From Tubulanus polymorphus (taxonomy: Eukaryota > Nemertea > Palaeonemertea > Tubulaniformes > Tubulanidae): DNA of 64,000 nucleotides. Location: positions 17,295,307 to 17,359,306 of the forward strand of contig NC_134031.1 of the NCBI RefSeq assembly GCF_964204645.1, written 5' to 3'. Shown piece by piece: positions 13,489 to 26,872 of the stretch. Position numbers and translations under genes: made by a program. Every line of letters begins with the position of its first letter. Positions within the stretch are counted from its first letter, which is position 1. The notes beneath the pieces were generated by a model that worked only from the letters and a program-made list of their open reading frames with translations, made no database searches and was not told the origin of the DNA.

Positions 13489-16400
13489 TATAGAAATGGC
13501 CGTATTAGATCGGCAGAGGCAATAAACTTATAGATACCGGTATCAGATAACAAACGGCCTTTGAAAACCAGTGGACTGGTGATAGAGCTTATTAGAAACC
13601 GGGCTTTCTATATAAGATACCGGCTGGTTATCTTTGTTGTCTAAAGTCAATAGGATTCTTCAATAAAGCAGGGAACTAAATACGTTTTAGTCTAAAACTT
13701 TTACGGTCTTATATTCTGAAGGATAGCTTCGGATGTATGGTCCTGGGTGTGTATTGCGTTTTGAAGTTGTCGGCGTTCTTGAGACCGGGCAGTTTTGATA
13801 AAGTTTCAAAGATCCCTAAGACGGAAATCAGCCGACAATGATTTCAGTTTCTTTTTCGGCGTTTGATGCGTCGCGTTTTTACGATCTCATAAAAGTTATT
13901 CAAGTTTACACGATGCTTGATAAATCATTAGTCCAACGACGATTCCCACGATCCGACCAAGACTTCGAATATTATGTATATTTTTGTTCACTGCTATTTT
14001 TCCCACCATATTATCATACCACTCCTAAGACGACGATAAATCATCGAAGACAACCACTGACCATCGATTAGACCATCATTACACTGAAAAGTGCATTTGA
14101 CCACGTCTTCGATCCACAAAAAGTAAACTATGACCGTGCTCAGAAGCGATGCATCTGCGATAACTGAATTGTATTCGTGTCAGAGTCTAGAGAAGAACTA
14201 CGCATAAAATCAATTGAGAAAAACTGCACTAAAAGAGGACCTTGTCGCAAATATCCGAAATAAACGACACATCTATGAACACAATGGGTGTCCGCGATGA
14301 CCACCGCCCCGACAATGTATTCGTATGCAAAATATTTTTGGCCAATCTTTTTATTTGTACTGATCTAAAGTGCGCGGTCCGAACGACTTAATCTAAATGG
14401 CCTCGCGTATTGTGTTTTTAAAATAAATAACCACCGCGAGGACATTGTGTGGTCAGCATCCGCCGGGTCTTGTGAGAACTGTCACGAGTAAACATATCAA
14501 ATTTGATAAATGTGTCAGCTCTTCCGTCGTACGTTATTTGTACTTTGAAGTGGACCGGACCGGAGCCACACGAAATCAACCTCAAATCGCTTTTTGATTT
14601 GTCCGCACGCAATTCAATTTCTTTTTGAATAACTTCTCTTCGGAAAGATTAAAGATTCAAATTGGACAATTTTTTTTGTAGCAACGACTGGACCCTGTTC
14701 GTATGCTAATAGTAAGACATTCGAAAATGAGCTTTAATGTTTAGCGCTGATACAGGAATCCTGTAATCTATCCCAGCAAAATTGCATTTATTCATAACCT
14801 ACTGATTTAATTTACAACATCAAAAATCTGTTCTTATGTCTATAATTTGAAGACACGGGGGAAATTTGTATAGACGTTTAGCATTTTAATTGCCGAACAT
14901 CGGGTGGCAACTAAAGTTTAGAATATTGTTCACACCACTTGTGTAGAGGAACCAGAAGAACACTCGTAGGGAAATTAGCCCAAACTTGTGAACAAATTAA
15001 ATCTCCCGTTTGTAGATTTCACATGAACTATCCTCCAATTAAAGCAGTCGTACTAATATAGTACGAAATAAAGCTAATTTTGCGTTATACAATCATTTAG
15101 CTTGAACTTTGGGCGTAATCAATGAACTATATTGGAGATTGTGCCATATGAAACGATTCTCAAGAAATTCCCTACTTAAGTTTATTACGTGTCAGTCATC
15201 CTTAAGTTAAAGACTGGAATTATCATTTCCAGTTCACATTTTTCTAAAGAGTTCACTTTCAAAACCTTTATTTCGAGCCGCGGTTCATACCCGGATCTAT
15301 TAATCCATAATGTTTAGCACTAATCCACGTTATCGTATCGTCTTGATCATTAAGGGATGAAGATATTAATATAATTGTTATAGATGCTCACAACTCTAAC
15401 AATGATTGCGGGGCTTTGTAAAAGTTCAAATATCCGCGATGCCATTTTGCGGACGTTATATAACCTATAGGGGCATATGTAATATATCAATGAAATCGAT
15501 CAATTATAGTAAGTGCATTTTATCGCAAAACATAATCTAAATAACATAATTAAAGTTCGAATTCTACTCATATATGCGGGCATATTTGCCATTTTGTTTC
15601 TCTGAATGAATGTGTAACGGAATTGTGGTTAAGATGCCGCAGGATAAAAGATGTGTATAAGGCATTGACGCTACAGTTATCTTTTTCGATCGAAAGTTTT
15701 GTGAAATCGTTCTTTTTTAATCGTCGGGGACCCGCTGAGCACACGACTCATCGGGGGTTCATAATTCATATTACCGAATGCATGTGACTGGCGCCGCCAA
15801 AAGACTCGAGACCAGTGGTAAAAAGATCCTCTCAAAATTATTCATGTTGTTATCAAGTTTTCAAGTGGAATCTACCTTAACTATCGCATCCCCGAAACAT
15901 CAATCAAGTTTGACCAAAATACGTTTCAATGATAATAGTAGGTCTATAAGTATTGAATACACCGAAATACTTCGTAATCTGGGATGGGTCTCGGTTAAAA
16001 GAAAACGAAATCATCTTTAAATCGATATAATGGTATCATGGAGTTAATCTGAAGCCCAGCTTCTGGTTACTATGGGCAGAAGTCAATTCCAATGCGGATG
16101 TATTTCTTACACAGGAGTTGCTCGGTATTTAATTGAACAATATGGAAATTGGCGCGTGGGAGCTGCTTTTTCGATCCGTCCATTATGAATTAAGCTATCA
16201 GGCGTGGACTGGTTACGTGATGCGGTCAGAAACCATGCGGTCCCGCGTGTGTAAATCGGGCGATGTCCGCCCTCTAGTCGCTACCAGGATCGGACAACGT
16301 ATAATTAAAGTCTAAGCCGAGGCATCAATTCTGCCAGACTGGGTAAACTATTGTAGCATAAACCGACATTTTCCTTGCAAACTCCTTTAGGTTTCTCCCT

Positions 16401-17283
16401 TAATTACATCATGAGCTCAGCGCGAATCTATCGATACAATGCGATTGCTGGCCGAATTAACAAGATTGGGCGTAAGTTGTTTGACTTTCGAATTTATCCG
16501 AGCAGAAAAGACAAGTCACACGTCAGATCAACGTTAGATAAAGTTGTCGCGAAGACGTTTGGATAACTTTAGCCAAATATTATATATATTCAGGCGAATC
16601 GCACATTTCATTTCATTCAAGGTTCTTACACATATGGACACCCAGAATTCCCTGATTATTCCCTGATTTTCCCTAATCTCTAAATTCCAAGATCCACACT
16701 AGATAATAACTGAACGACTGGTTTATTAGCGGGGACATCATGAGATTTCCAGCGGTTATTGTTGTAGCCGACAGAGTTGAACCATTCTATTTCGTTTCAA
16801 AAATGCGTAAGAATAAATCGACTTCAGTCGTTTTCATCTTCTTTTTTTTTCAATTCACTTCAATCTCCATCTAAAATCTTCCATTGACAATAAAGAGGAC
16901 AAAAACACGAACTAATACTGCGGTCACCAATTCATCATTCAGATTTTCCCAGGCTTGTTGACCATTGACCTGCGTCCGCAGAGTGGTCATTATACGCATT
17001 CAGTTCTCTCAACCTCTCCTATGACTGATTGTGTTTTGTTGTAAACAGAACAGTAGTAGAACGACGTGGCATTGATACCGACGGAATTTTTATGAATCAC
17101 GTTTTCGGCCGCATCATCAACTGAACGACGTCGTCTCCAGCATCATCCATCACCGTCCGCGCATCGCAACCGCAGCCTGACGCCGCGGGCACGTCGTCGT
17201 GCGGCCTTGTTCACCTCAAACCTGGCATGGCGTCGAGCAACAAGCGATTGTATTCGCAACAGCATAAACTATAGGTCCGTTTG
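13489..17283. other. Non-coding stretch, no gene seen
   Basis: No supportable exon. A short palindrome CCAGTGGACTGG sits near 13570. A patch of repeated TTCCCTGA words at about 16650-16690 resembles the end of a degraded DNA transposon, and a similar short patch occurs near 32330-32350. Confidence 0.55.
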
Positions 17284-17860
17284 TACATATGTATAATGCC
17301 AGTAGCAAAACCAAACAAATTAAGCAATTTCGGAAAATTTATTCATAAACAGGATGACACTACACTAATATTGGAAAATTTATTCATTCTAACATAATTT
17401 GCTATTATTGAGCACAGAATTTCGAAATATTTGCGCATTTTATGGCTTAAAGACACACCGAAGTTTACACGTTACTCGACAAACATGTGACATACAACTA
17501 ATTACAAATTTTAAGTTTAAGTTGCTATACGTAATGTATATAGCAGCAAAACCAAACAATTTTGACAATTTCTGGAAAATCAATTCATAAACAGGAAGAC
17601 ACTAACATAATTATTATGATTATCATCTTATTCCATATAAATACCAGTATGATATGTAAATTTCATCTCTTGCGCTATGCCTGAAGAGGGGATAATGTAA
17701 CTCCCGAAAACGTTCGCTATAATCAATGTATATAACGAAACAGATTTTGTCAATGCAAACTTTTTTGTGGACAATAAAATTTCTAATCTTTCTAAATCAT
17801 TGGAAAATGAGATTTTTACTGTTTTTGCTTCTATGGATTTTGACACTAACATAATTTGTA
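17284..17860 (+). mobile_element. Degraded Penelope-like relic with repeated blocks and a hammerhead-like core
   Basis: A block containing GCAAAACCAAACAA and ATTCATAAACAGGA occurs at 17284-17360 and again at 17527-17602. The trailing CTAACATAATT word appears three times (about 17389, 17603 and 17846). Between the second and third copies, 17681-17709 reads CTGAAGA, GGGG, a 10-nt loop, TCCC, GAAA. That is the conserved core and stem II of a hammerhead ribozyme. It is followed by a TTTTTTGTGGACAATAAAA stretch. Penelope-like retroelements are known to carry such ribozymes in terminal repeats. No reverse transcriptase ORF is visible, so this would be a terminal fragment. The family call is inference. 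Confidence 0.4.
17681..17709 (+). ncRNA. Hammerhead-ribozyme-like core motif
   Basis: CTGAAGA at 17681-17687 and GAAA at 17706-17709 flank a possible four-pair stem II (GGGG with TCCC, one G-U pair). Stem III and the matching stem I strands are not convincing by eye, so the motif may be decayed and inactive. Confidence 0.3.
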
Positions 17861-19966
17861 GAACTTATTCAGCCCCTCGTTTCGACTTAAAGTGAATTTT
17901 CAAATATTAGCTTATTTTCTTATCCTAGAGTTTGATTTTCAGATGCAACAATACAAACATACTTCTCGATTTTACAGCTGTTATGAACTGACCATTTGAA
18001 ATTGACTGGCCATTAAACTGGCGATAATAAAGAGATACGCCGGATGTATGATTATTTGTGTTGCAGCTCGTATGGATGTAGATAATCGGTTAACTGGTGC
18101 GCGCGTTGATCAATCAACGATTTTACGACTGGTCGGCCATTCATACGAGCATTATCTCGTTATCCTCGCGGACCTCTGACTTTCAATGGCGAATCGATAA
18201 CTAAACGGAAACATACATTTCCACATACTCGCGAGGTCGACTGTCTTTTCAGCGTTAGATTTAACAACCGTCTGTAACGAGAAGATGATTACTCGGAAAG
18301 TAATTGAAACTTTAAGGCAGGAATGACCGATCCGACGAACGATTCAATCAATCGCGAATAATCCCTTATTTATTAGTTTTTAATGATATCATCCGACCAT
18401 TCGTGTTCGGTATTCGCGCCGTGGGAATTTCATAATTTAGAGGATTATCGAGATCATAAAACTGTCCCTAAAAGACGCATTCGCGCACCTGGTCGATGCC
18501 GGCCATTACTCGTGGATCAGTGACACACAATTCTTCTTTACGTAACTTAATAACTTTTATTCAGGTTTGAAATGGGGGTAATTTAACGCATGAAGGCTCC
18601 CAAACAGCGTTTCTTTTTTTCGCTTTAATTGAAATGTTCAATATATTCGTAGTATCATTGGAATGAATAATTGGCCTATATTGTATATTTATCATTTCAG
18701 TTGCTGTATTCGTTTTAAACATTTCAATTCGTGCGTGTTTATCGTATCTGTAGGTTTCCCATATAAATCGGTTTTTCACAAAGATTCTCGCCGAAGAAAC
18801 GAAGAAAATAAAATTTTCGGTTCAAATTCAATATTGATTATTTGAATTAGCCTACATCTTATTTTTGACATGGTTCGCGAAGTCAATGGAAGATGAATGA
18901 AAAAGGTGAATCGAGAACGAAAGAAGACCTAGAAACAATGATTTATATGCGAAATCATATTGTGCCGACTTGCATTGCGATAGACGCAGCACACACATCG
19001 CTATATGATGCAGGTGCGTCGTAATTTCGGCGAATTCTATGGAACGCATCAATTCGCGACGTCTTCGTCTTTCAATGTGCGAGCATGGCGTGTATATCGA
19101 CACGCCCAAGACATATGTAGCGAAACAATCGGATGTTTTTCGCACGGAAAGTACACATAGTTATATTATCCCCCGAAATGATCGTTAAACAATACGTCGG
19201 TTGCACCTGACTCCCGATGGAGATATCTCTCCCCGTCTCGAGAGATGCGTATATATTAAGTTGTATACGTGTGAGAAATATATTTCCGTTCGCGAATTCA
19301 ATGACGACGTCACACAATTATTTTCCCGTGGACGGTTGCAAGAATAAAGAAACGTACATAACAAACAAATGATTATGGGTCGGGGTTTCGTCGGGGAAAA
19401 AAATCTAAATACATAGTGAGGTTTTCAGTCTGGCAAACTTGTATTAATTCCATAGAATTTGTATTTCTAGTCATGGAAAGATAGAAAAGCTGAAAGATAA
19501 AAATTCTATCGTTTTGATGCGATACAATACAACTTCCAGTCGAATTTCACACGGTCTCGTCTGCGATATATTGTGCAGACTGATGGAATTGCATTATAAC
19601 CCGGCTCCGTAAGCGGAAATGAAATATCAGACGCGGCTACGAACTATAGATACTTCGAATTTTTATTAATGGCCCGATGATGACGATTTTTGAGATGGGC
19701 CTATCTATGGGAACCCGGGTTAGGGTCAACATTACAAGTGGCCCATTAACTCGTTATCGCAGGTCAAATTTACCCGCATCCAAAAGCGCGCATATATACA
19801 TACATGGGAAAACAAACAACTTCGACGTACACATACGTATTTTTAAAAATTAGAATTCTTTTTTTTCACAAAAACCGCTACTCGAATTGTTTTGTGTTTT
19901 TGTTTGATGTGTAACCCAGACATGGATTCTTGACTTTATGAACTCAGACACAGTGTCACAATCCTA

Positions 19967-19999
<33 letters not shown>

Positions 20000-22269
20000 C
20001 ACATATAAATCAACGAACATCGTACAGTATCGACATACCCTCGTGGACATTATTGAAGTAGTTAATATCAAGTACGAAATACATCGAAATATATTCAAAT
20101 ATTTTTCAAAAATTAACATTCAAAGATTCTCAGTAGTGAATACTTGCAAAACGTGCCCGCCACTGAAATGTAACCGAAACTCAACGATTTCTATTTGCAT
20201 AATAGATTCTTACTATCGAAGCAAAAATGCGCGCTAGTGATTTACAAGTTACCACTGGTAACAATATACGTGTATAGAATGTGAAATGATTCAACACATA
20301 GAATCGTATTGTAGAAACTGAAAATTATCCCTATTTGACTGATAATTCTAATCGAGGAACACTATATCCTACAATGAGAAATCGTTTGAAGGACTGCATA
20401 TACAGCCTTTTCAGCGATCTCGACGTACAATGGGGATTTTTTCTGTAACCCATATTCGAAAACCGGGGAGTGCCGAAATAGGAAATGTCGTAATAAATTC
20501 AGGACACAACAACCGACATCAATGACAGCCATCTCTCCTTTTCGACGTCATCGACATGTGCGCGGAGATGCGATGTCGCCCGAGTGCCTGCGCCGAATTG
20601 AAAATAGTGACAGGAAGTAGTATCCGGAATCTCGCGCAAATACGTGACTTCCATAACAATATTTATAACTATGTGTACATATCATCAGGTTTATATTGAA
20701 AATTAGGAAACCGCAAATAGACCTCACTCCGCGTTCCTGTCGTCGGACATATTCGACAAGTATTAGCGAAACGGTCTAATGATAACCATTGTCCTCATTA
20801 TTATATTATCTCCAAGATATTAAACACTTTACACAAGATGTTTCCTGTTTATACGTTAATGAGCGATTGCTGAACTTTATTATGGGCGCCGCGGTGAAAT
20901 ACGTGATTTACCGGCAAACTGACCGCTGAGTCGATTTCAATAGCCCATCGAGACGGATGTTAGCTCTTCAAATTGAATGCTTGCCGAGAATATTGACAGC
21001 GCTTTGTTTAAAATTCATTTCAGAACGCATCTTGTTAGTATTTATTTGGGGAATCATGTCGCTCAAATCTTTCAATTAGATTCAACCGCATGATTTTATG
21101 TATATGAGACATTTTCATATGTACGGAGGGGAACATTATTATTTAATTGTCGGTTGGCTGCGCGCGACACCGTTTGATACGAGATGTTTGAAAAGACGCA
21201 CCAAAGTGTAACCAAGAAAAGAATAATACCATTTACAACACCTGACGAAAAACGTCCTGCCAAGCTTTTAAACGAATTCATCTCCAATTTCATTTTCGAA
21301 TGAATCCTCCATATTTTTCGATAGTTTTCACGAAGGGCAAATTTCGCGAAAGCAAAATCGCATACATTTTCGTTATACACGCGCTTTGATTGCGACCAAA
21401 ACCGCAAAGAAAGAGAAGATGTCGACTGCGCCCTGCTAGTGTTTGGATATAGAATCAATTTCCCTTTTTGATATACTCACTTCTATTTAGTTCGATTTTG
21501 CGGTACACTTGCGGTTAGTGATATATTTGCCTTATCGAATTCGACGATTGTAAAAGGTCCGTTACACAACGGTCGCGTTACCCATCCCGTATTTGCTGCC
21601 ACCATCAATTCCTTAGCCTATTATTGTTCCCGATTGTAGGCGTTTTCTTTTCATCTCAACATATTTTCATTTCCTATATGTTTTTTTGTCTGTGTTGACA
21701 TAAAGTATTTTAGCCCCGCCGTTTATATTATATACGCTGATTCACCATGGGGTTTTCTGCGCGTCTGCGCTTTATCCGTAATTGTGTGTAACGTATGAAA
21801 TAGAAATTCCCGTTTTTTGTTTATCCTTTTTTTTCATAAAAAGATATGAGGTCATGGTTCATCTCGAGAGAAAATCTTCCCATGCCCTCGAGTAAACGGA
21901 CAATAGAAAGTTAGCCAAGCAAATAATTGTTTTACCATGTTTTAAAGAAGTCAAAATTCGAGCCAACGTCTGAGTATGCGGGATCGGGAGGAAATGGGTT
22001 TTTTAGTAGATGCTAAACGTCCAATCCCGTCCGCATAATCTTTGCAAACGTCTTGCGTAGGATGGAGCGCTTACGCATTGATTTCATTCGAGTTTACGAG
22101 CAGCTTTTTACAAAACGAATGGTTTAAAAAGTTCGGCGCATGAATCATGCCGATGTTATGGAATTTGAAAAAAAATCTTCGGAGCATATCTCAGAACTAC
22201 TCGAAATTACGAGGCGCAAATTATCTATTGCGTATATTGCTCGATCAACGGAGGCTATAATATGAAAAT
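17861..22269. other. Non-coding stretch, no gene seen
   Basis: No supportable exon. It contains the AT microsatellite at 19967-20000. The 120-aa open frame on the minus strand at 21096-21458 has no family resemblance and no coherent splice context. Confidence 0.55.
19967..20000. repeat. (AT)n microsatellite, slightly interrupted
   Basis: AT dinucleotide run interrupted by single GT and CA steps near its right end. Confidence 0.9.
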
Positions 22270-22274
22270 CGTGT

Positions 22275-22497
22275 AATTTACCGCAGAAATCCTTGTAGAA
22301 ATGATGACTGATAAATGAAGAAATATGTATGTAACTCGCCAGGGAGGGCCAATGGAAAATTAAAAGTAAAGAAAAACTGGTTATAAAAAACGTTTAATTT
22401 GGCGTAGCAAAGAAATCCTTGTAGAAATAATGACTGATAAATGAAGAATCCTGTATAACTATAGGAAGGGTCAATGGAAAATAAAAAGTAAAGAAAA
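22275..22497. repeat. Two-copy tandem duplication, unit about 125 bp
   Basis: GAAATCCTTGTAGAAAT starts at 22285 and again at 22412. The word AATGGAAAAT with the following AAAAGTAAAGAAAAA occurs at 22351 and, nearly identical, at 22473. Spacing is 127 bp at the left and 122 bp at the right, so the copies differ by small indels. There is no coding capacity. Confidence 0.75.
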
Positions 22498-22499
22498 AT

Positions 22500-25400
22500 A
22501 CCAAAAGTTTTTTTTCAAGAAGGGGTTTGCGTACTACGTTAACCCCAACGATGAATAAAGAATCGAGTCATTTTTTAAACGACGATTTAAAATAGAATTC
22601 GGTACTGAATTAAGATTATGGGGGTTACGTAATGCCACTCGTGAGAGCTGCATGCCCCTCCCGCCGAGAGGTGCATTGACATCCGGAGCGAGTGGAATTT
22701 GCGGTCACATCGCTATAGGCACGATGTCAATCGTGAGACGAAAAGATAGACACGTTTTACTGCGGTAGGATTGTCCTTGGAGATGACGGCGGTTTAAGTG
22801 TCCCCTATGTCCCCTATAAGACGGTATTGTCCACAGGACCCGCTCGATGGCTTCATGAATGGCATCGAGCTGCACCTGACTACCAAGGGTGAAATCATAG
22901 GCACTTTTGACAGCGTATAAATTAATAGGATTGTTAGCATATTGAACGGACAATTCTAGCTCGGGAATTCAAATAAAGCGACGAAGCTGAGTGCGTTATT
23001 TACAATACATCTTAGGTTAGCGACGCCAAAGGCAACGGGTCCATCCATCCGAAAAGGTGTATAGAAAATCCGACCCGTAGAAATGCATGTTTACTGGTAC
23101 ATGATGCGAAATGATACGCAGAACATCCCCCGCGGATTTCTATGGATGTCTAACTGAACGGATTCATCTAGATTTCAATACATAATCCGCCCTTTGAAAT
23201 AACGGTTTTGACAATTGAAGAAATATATCTGCTATATGAATCTCACAGCTCCCCGAGGACAGATCATACCCAATTATCATGAAAATTAACTCAATCACCG
23301 GTTAGATTTTTGAATACGAGCTACATTAGAAATAACAATAGAGATTGAACTCTTTTTAGTGTCAAGGCGCTAATATATCGCGAAGAATCTTTTTCTTCGT
23401 CGGTTCTTCGTCAGTTCTCACGCTTCTGAAATGTAAATAGAAAGCCGTAATAAATGATAGTCTATAGCGACGACACTGGTCAACGGATCTTTTCTACGAA
23501 AATGAAAATATGACAAATAGAAAACACCCGGCGGCGAGACAATCAGTGTTTTGCAGTCTTTAGCGGGCGTTTATTTGCGCTTTTTTTGTGTGCAAACCTC
23601 GGCTCAGAAATTCCAGCCCACGCAAGAGTGATGGGTGATCTGAACCCAGAACACCCCACGCTTAGGTATTTAGCGATTTTCACGGAAGTTTCAATTGTAC
23701 GTTAAAAAACGATAATTCGGGCCGTGAGTGATCTTCAGGCTTGCGAAACAAACAAATCGGAGAATTCGTATTGTTGAAAAAGTCGGGCGAAATAGTTTTG
23801 TTCATTTTTTCGCCTCCCCGTGCTGGGAGTGTCAACATTTGTGAATACGGATTCGGGTTTCCCACGGCGGCAAAACCAACAAAAATACTGAATTCCAGGA
23901 AACTATAACCCGCAGAATAGTTTGCCCATCAAAGTATCATCAGCCAGAAAGTCGGTCAAGTTTTTTGGGCAATTCGGTCTATGTTATTATCAATATACCG
24001 TTGGTCCCAAAACGATGTTTAACATCAATATTTTATGGATTTCCGTCATCCCGCGGCTCATAGCGTAGAATTAGGTAAAATTACCAAAGCTCATATAATA
24101 TTAAAACGCCGTCGGGGATTTTTTCACGAAGCCATCGCTAATAAGGATATCTCTATCCAGCGGCCACTTTCCTGTTGGAACACAATAGATACAAGTCCTA
24201 CGGGGGTGATAGCCGTTTCCTACATCCGCCCTACAGGCAAAACAATCAATAGTCGAGTAATTCCGCGTGTAATTAGTCGGCTAAATCGAAGCCGTTGACC
24301 ATTAGAAAATGTTCAACAACCGATTAACGAAAAGAATGCTTGTAATTTGAGGTAATTGCGTTGCGTTGTTATCAATTCAAACACAAGTTCTTGTCGCGTA
24401 CACTTGTCCATTTGAGCGATTGTTTTGTGATTACGTTTGGTTTTTGATGTTGAACACAAAGTGCGCAATCTAACGCTTCGGGCCTTAATTAAGCGTCTAT
24501 ATACGCGATGCTTAAAAACCTACCATGAACCTATATTGTTACGACGGAATAGCCGCCGGCCAATTTTTCGAAAATTTTCGAAGATCACTTTTCTAGATAG
24601 TGAAAATTCAACTGCTTTTAGTTGTTTTCAGGTCCAAGAAATTGTTTCCAGGAACGTTGCAAAAAAGACTAGTTGCTTTCAGCACCCGCTGAAAATATCT
24701 GTTAGGTCTTGGCAATAAATTTTGGCCAAAGTCAGATTTAGTCTCGTTACTTTAAATCTCTCACTTAATGTAATCAGTAAAACGTAGCTCTTTGCTCATT
24801 TACTCAATGAAGCTTCTATACTGAGGTAGCGAAAGCTCGTATTGAATAAACTAGTGAACCTATTAAGTACTATCTGTCTCTACGTCCTACCGATTGATAC
24901 CAGAGAATCCTAGAATATAATGCGATTGCGTCATCATCAGAGACTTTACTCACGAAATTTTTTATTTACCCGGACTCAATTTCTTAAGGCAATAGTTTTT
25001 TTTTTTTGCAAAATGGTCGTTTTGAAATCAACTAGTTGTTATTGTGATGTGCTGAATACAACATTAAATTCCTTTATCAATCGGAGATTTTGTGGCCAGA
25101 ATCAGCCACCGTCTGTTGGCGAATCGGGTGAAAGTGGTGTCTGAAATATCACAGTCGTTTCTTTCACGTGCAGCGTCGTTGAATCCCGGAGTGACGAGCA
25201 TGTATCAATATATGTTTATACTTTATTACCTGTAGCAAGCAGACGATTTGACGAAATTTTGGCATTTAAATATTCTTTTTCGAAGAAATTTTAACATATT
25301 TTTCAAACTTATGGTTGACTTGAATGATAGTAGATTTTGTTATGGATAGACATACTACTGTGCTGCCACCTGTTTTCGAAATTGCAAATACATGCAATTT

Positions 25401-26134
25401 AGTTATAAATCAGATTTTTCTAACGAATTATATTTCGAGACAACAAATACGTATTTAAGACATGGGCCGCTACTGTGCTGGATCCAGGTGTGTTTTTCGT
25501 GAATTCATTTATTACTTGTGAAATGTTCGATTTCATTCTTCTTCACCGGAAATGTATTCAGCATTTAGAAAAAAATGTTTTTTTCTACTGCAACGAATTC
25601 ACTGTTACCGACTATTTCTGTCATTATGTGGCTCTGCGTCATTCAATTGATGAATCCAAATTACATCATATTCGCGTGTTGTTTTGCGCTTTAATGCGAA
25701 AGTCGTTTTCGAAAATGAATGCATTAAACGCGAGATAATTCGTAGATGAATGACGCCATCAAAACCAATCACTACTTCTACGTACATTCCCATAGCAACT
25801 ATGAAATAACAAGAAACATGGCGTTTAATCGACGATGCTGATGTAAAGATATCGAGTAACCATTATCCTACTGTAGGATAATGGTAGTCGGAATTGCTAT
25901 TGTCGGAATGACTATTTACAACACAAACAGATTGGTTCAGCCAATATCGAGTCTTGGGACCTGACGGGTAGATCTGCCAGTACACATAGTCATCAGCGAA
26001 TATGAATCGCTAAGTATGGGGTGAATCAGCCTGCTTTACTTGTGGGCGATTTGAAAATAGGTCGACGATTTCAAATCGTCGGAATTGTCGACAAGTCAAG
26101 TAATACCGAAATAACCCGACAATTAGTAAACTAC
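22500..26134. other. Non-coding stretch, no gene seen
   Basis: No supportable exon. Small perfect palindromes with a one-base centre lie at 25859-25885 and 26063-26081, close to the MITE that follows. Confidence 0.55.
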
Positions 26135-26270
26135 TGGGGTTGTAGTTGCTCAAAAGTTGGTTAAAGGTAACCGGAGGATAAATACTACAATTACAATGAA
26201 CTTTTAGATGTCACTATGTAAACTATCCAATGGTTAACTCTAACCATTTTTTGAGCAACTGCAGCCCCTG
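26135..26270. mobile_element. MITE with terminal inverted repeats (family B)
   Basis: The left end CTGGGGTTGTAGTTGCTCAA is matched by the inverted right end, which reads CAGGGGCTGCAGTTGCTCAA on the minus strand. The similarity continues inward for about 45 bp (GTTGGTTAAAGG versus ATGGTTAGAGTT, then GGATAAAT versus GGATAGTT). The element is about 136 bp and has no ORF, as expected for a miniature inverted-repeat element. A related half copy lies at about 58123-58170. Confidence 0.65.
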
Positions 26271-26668
26271 GTCGACAATTGGACGATGGGTTCCATCGCT
26301 CAATATCTCTGAGACCTATTCTGGAGTTGCACCGAGTGAACTGGTATTTCTCCGTTAGATATTCCCAATAAATGTTAGCGATTTTTAGCTCGTTAACAAC
26401 GATCACGTGAGCCATAAAGCGTTTATATCGATAGGCCTTAGAGATATGATCTGAAATTATCGCCATTATTTCACTTTTGGAAATCGGAAATGGCGTTCAA
26501 TACGACTTACAAACTACGACTTAGAGATAGATTTTTAAGGCATTTTGAATGGGTAAAAAACAGGATTCTAAAATTCATATGAACCAGGCGATTAGTGACG
26601 ACGAGTATGATTGTAATAGGCTTATCTGCTTATAACGCGCAATAAAGCTATCATGAACATTCAATGCA

Positions 26669-26674
26669 TTTATT
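26669..26674 (-). terminator. Candidate polyadenylation signal of the 255-aa gene
   Basis: AATAAA on the minus strand about 200 nt past the stop codon at 26873. Confidence 0.4.
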
Positions 26675-26872
26675 TTACTGAAGACAATTCAACCAGTCTC
26701 AACATTCAGGTATAACATAGAAACAGCAAAAGGGACGGATAGCGTAATATAACAATATATTCCGATGGTGTCTGCCACGATACACTTTTTCAAAAATAAG
26801 GCAGAGAAATGGGCACGCTTTGAAACTTAGATTAATATCATATACATATGTATAAAGAAATGTATATTTTGT

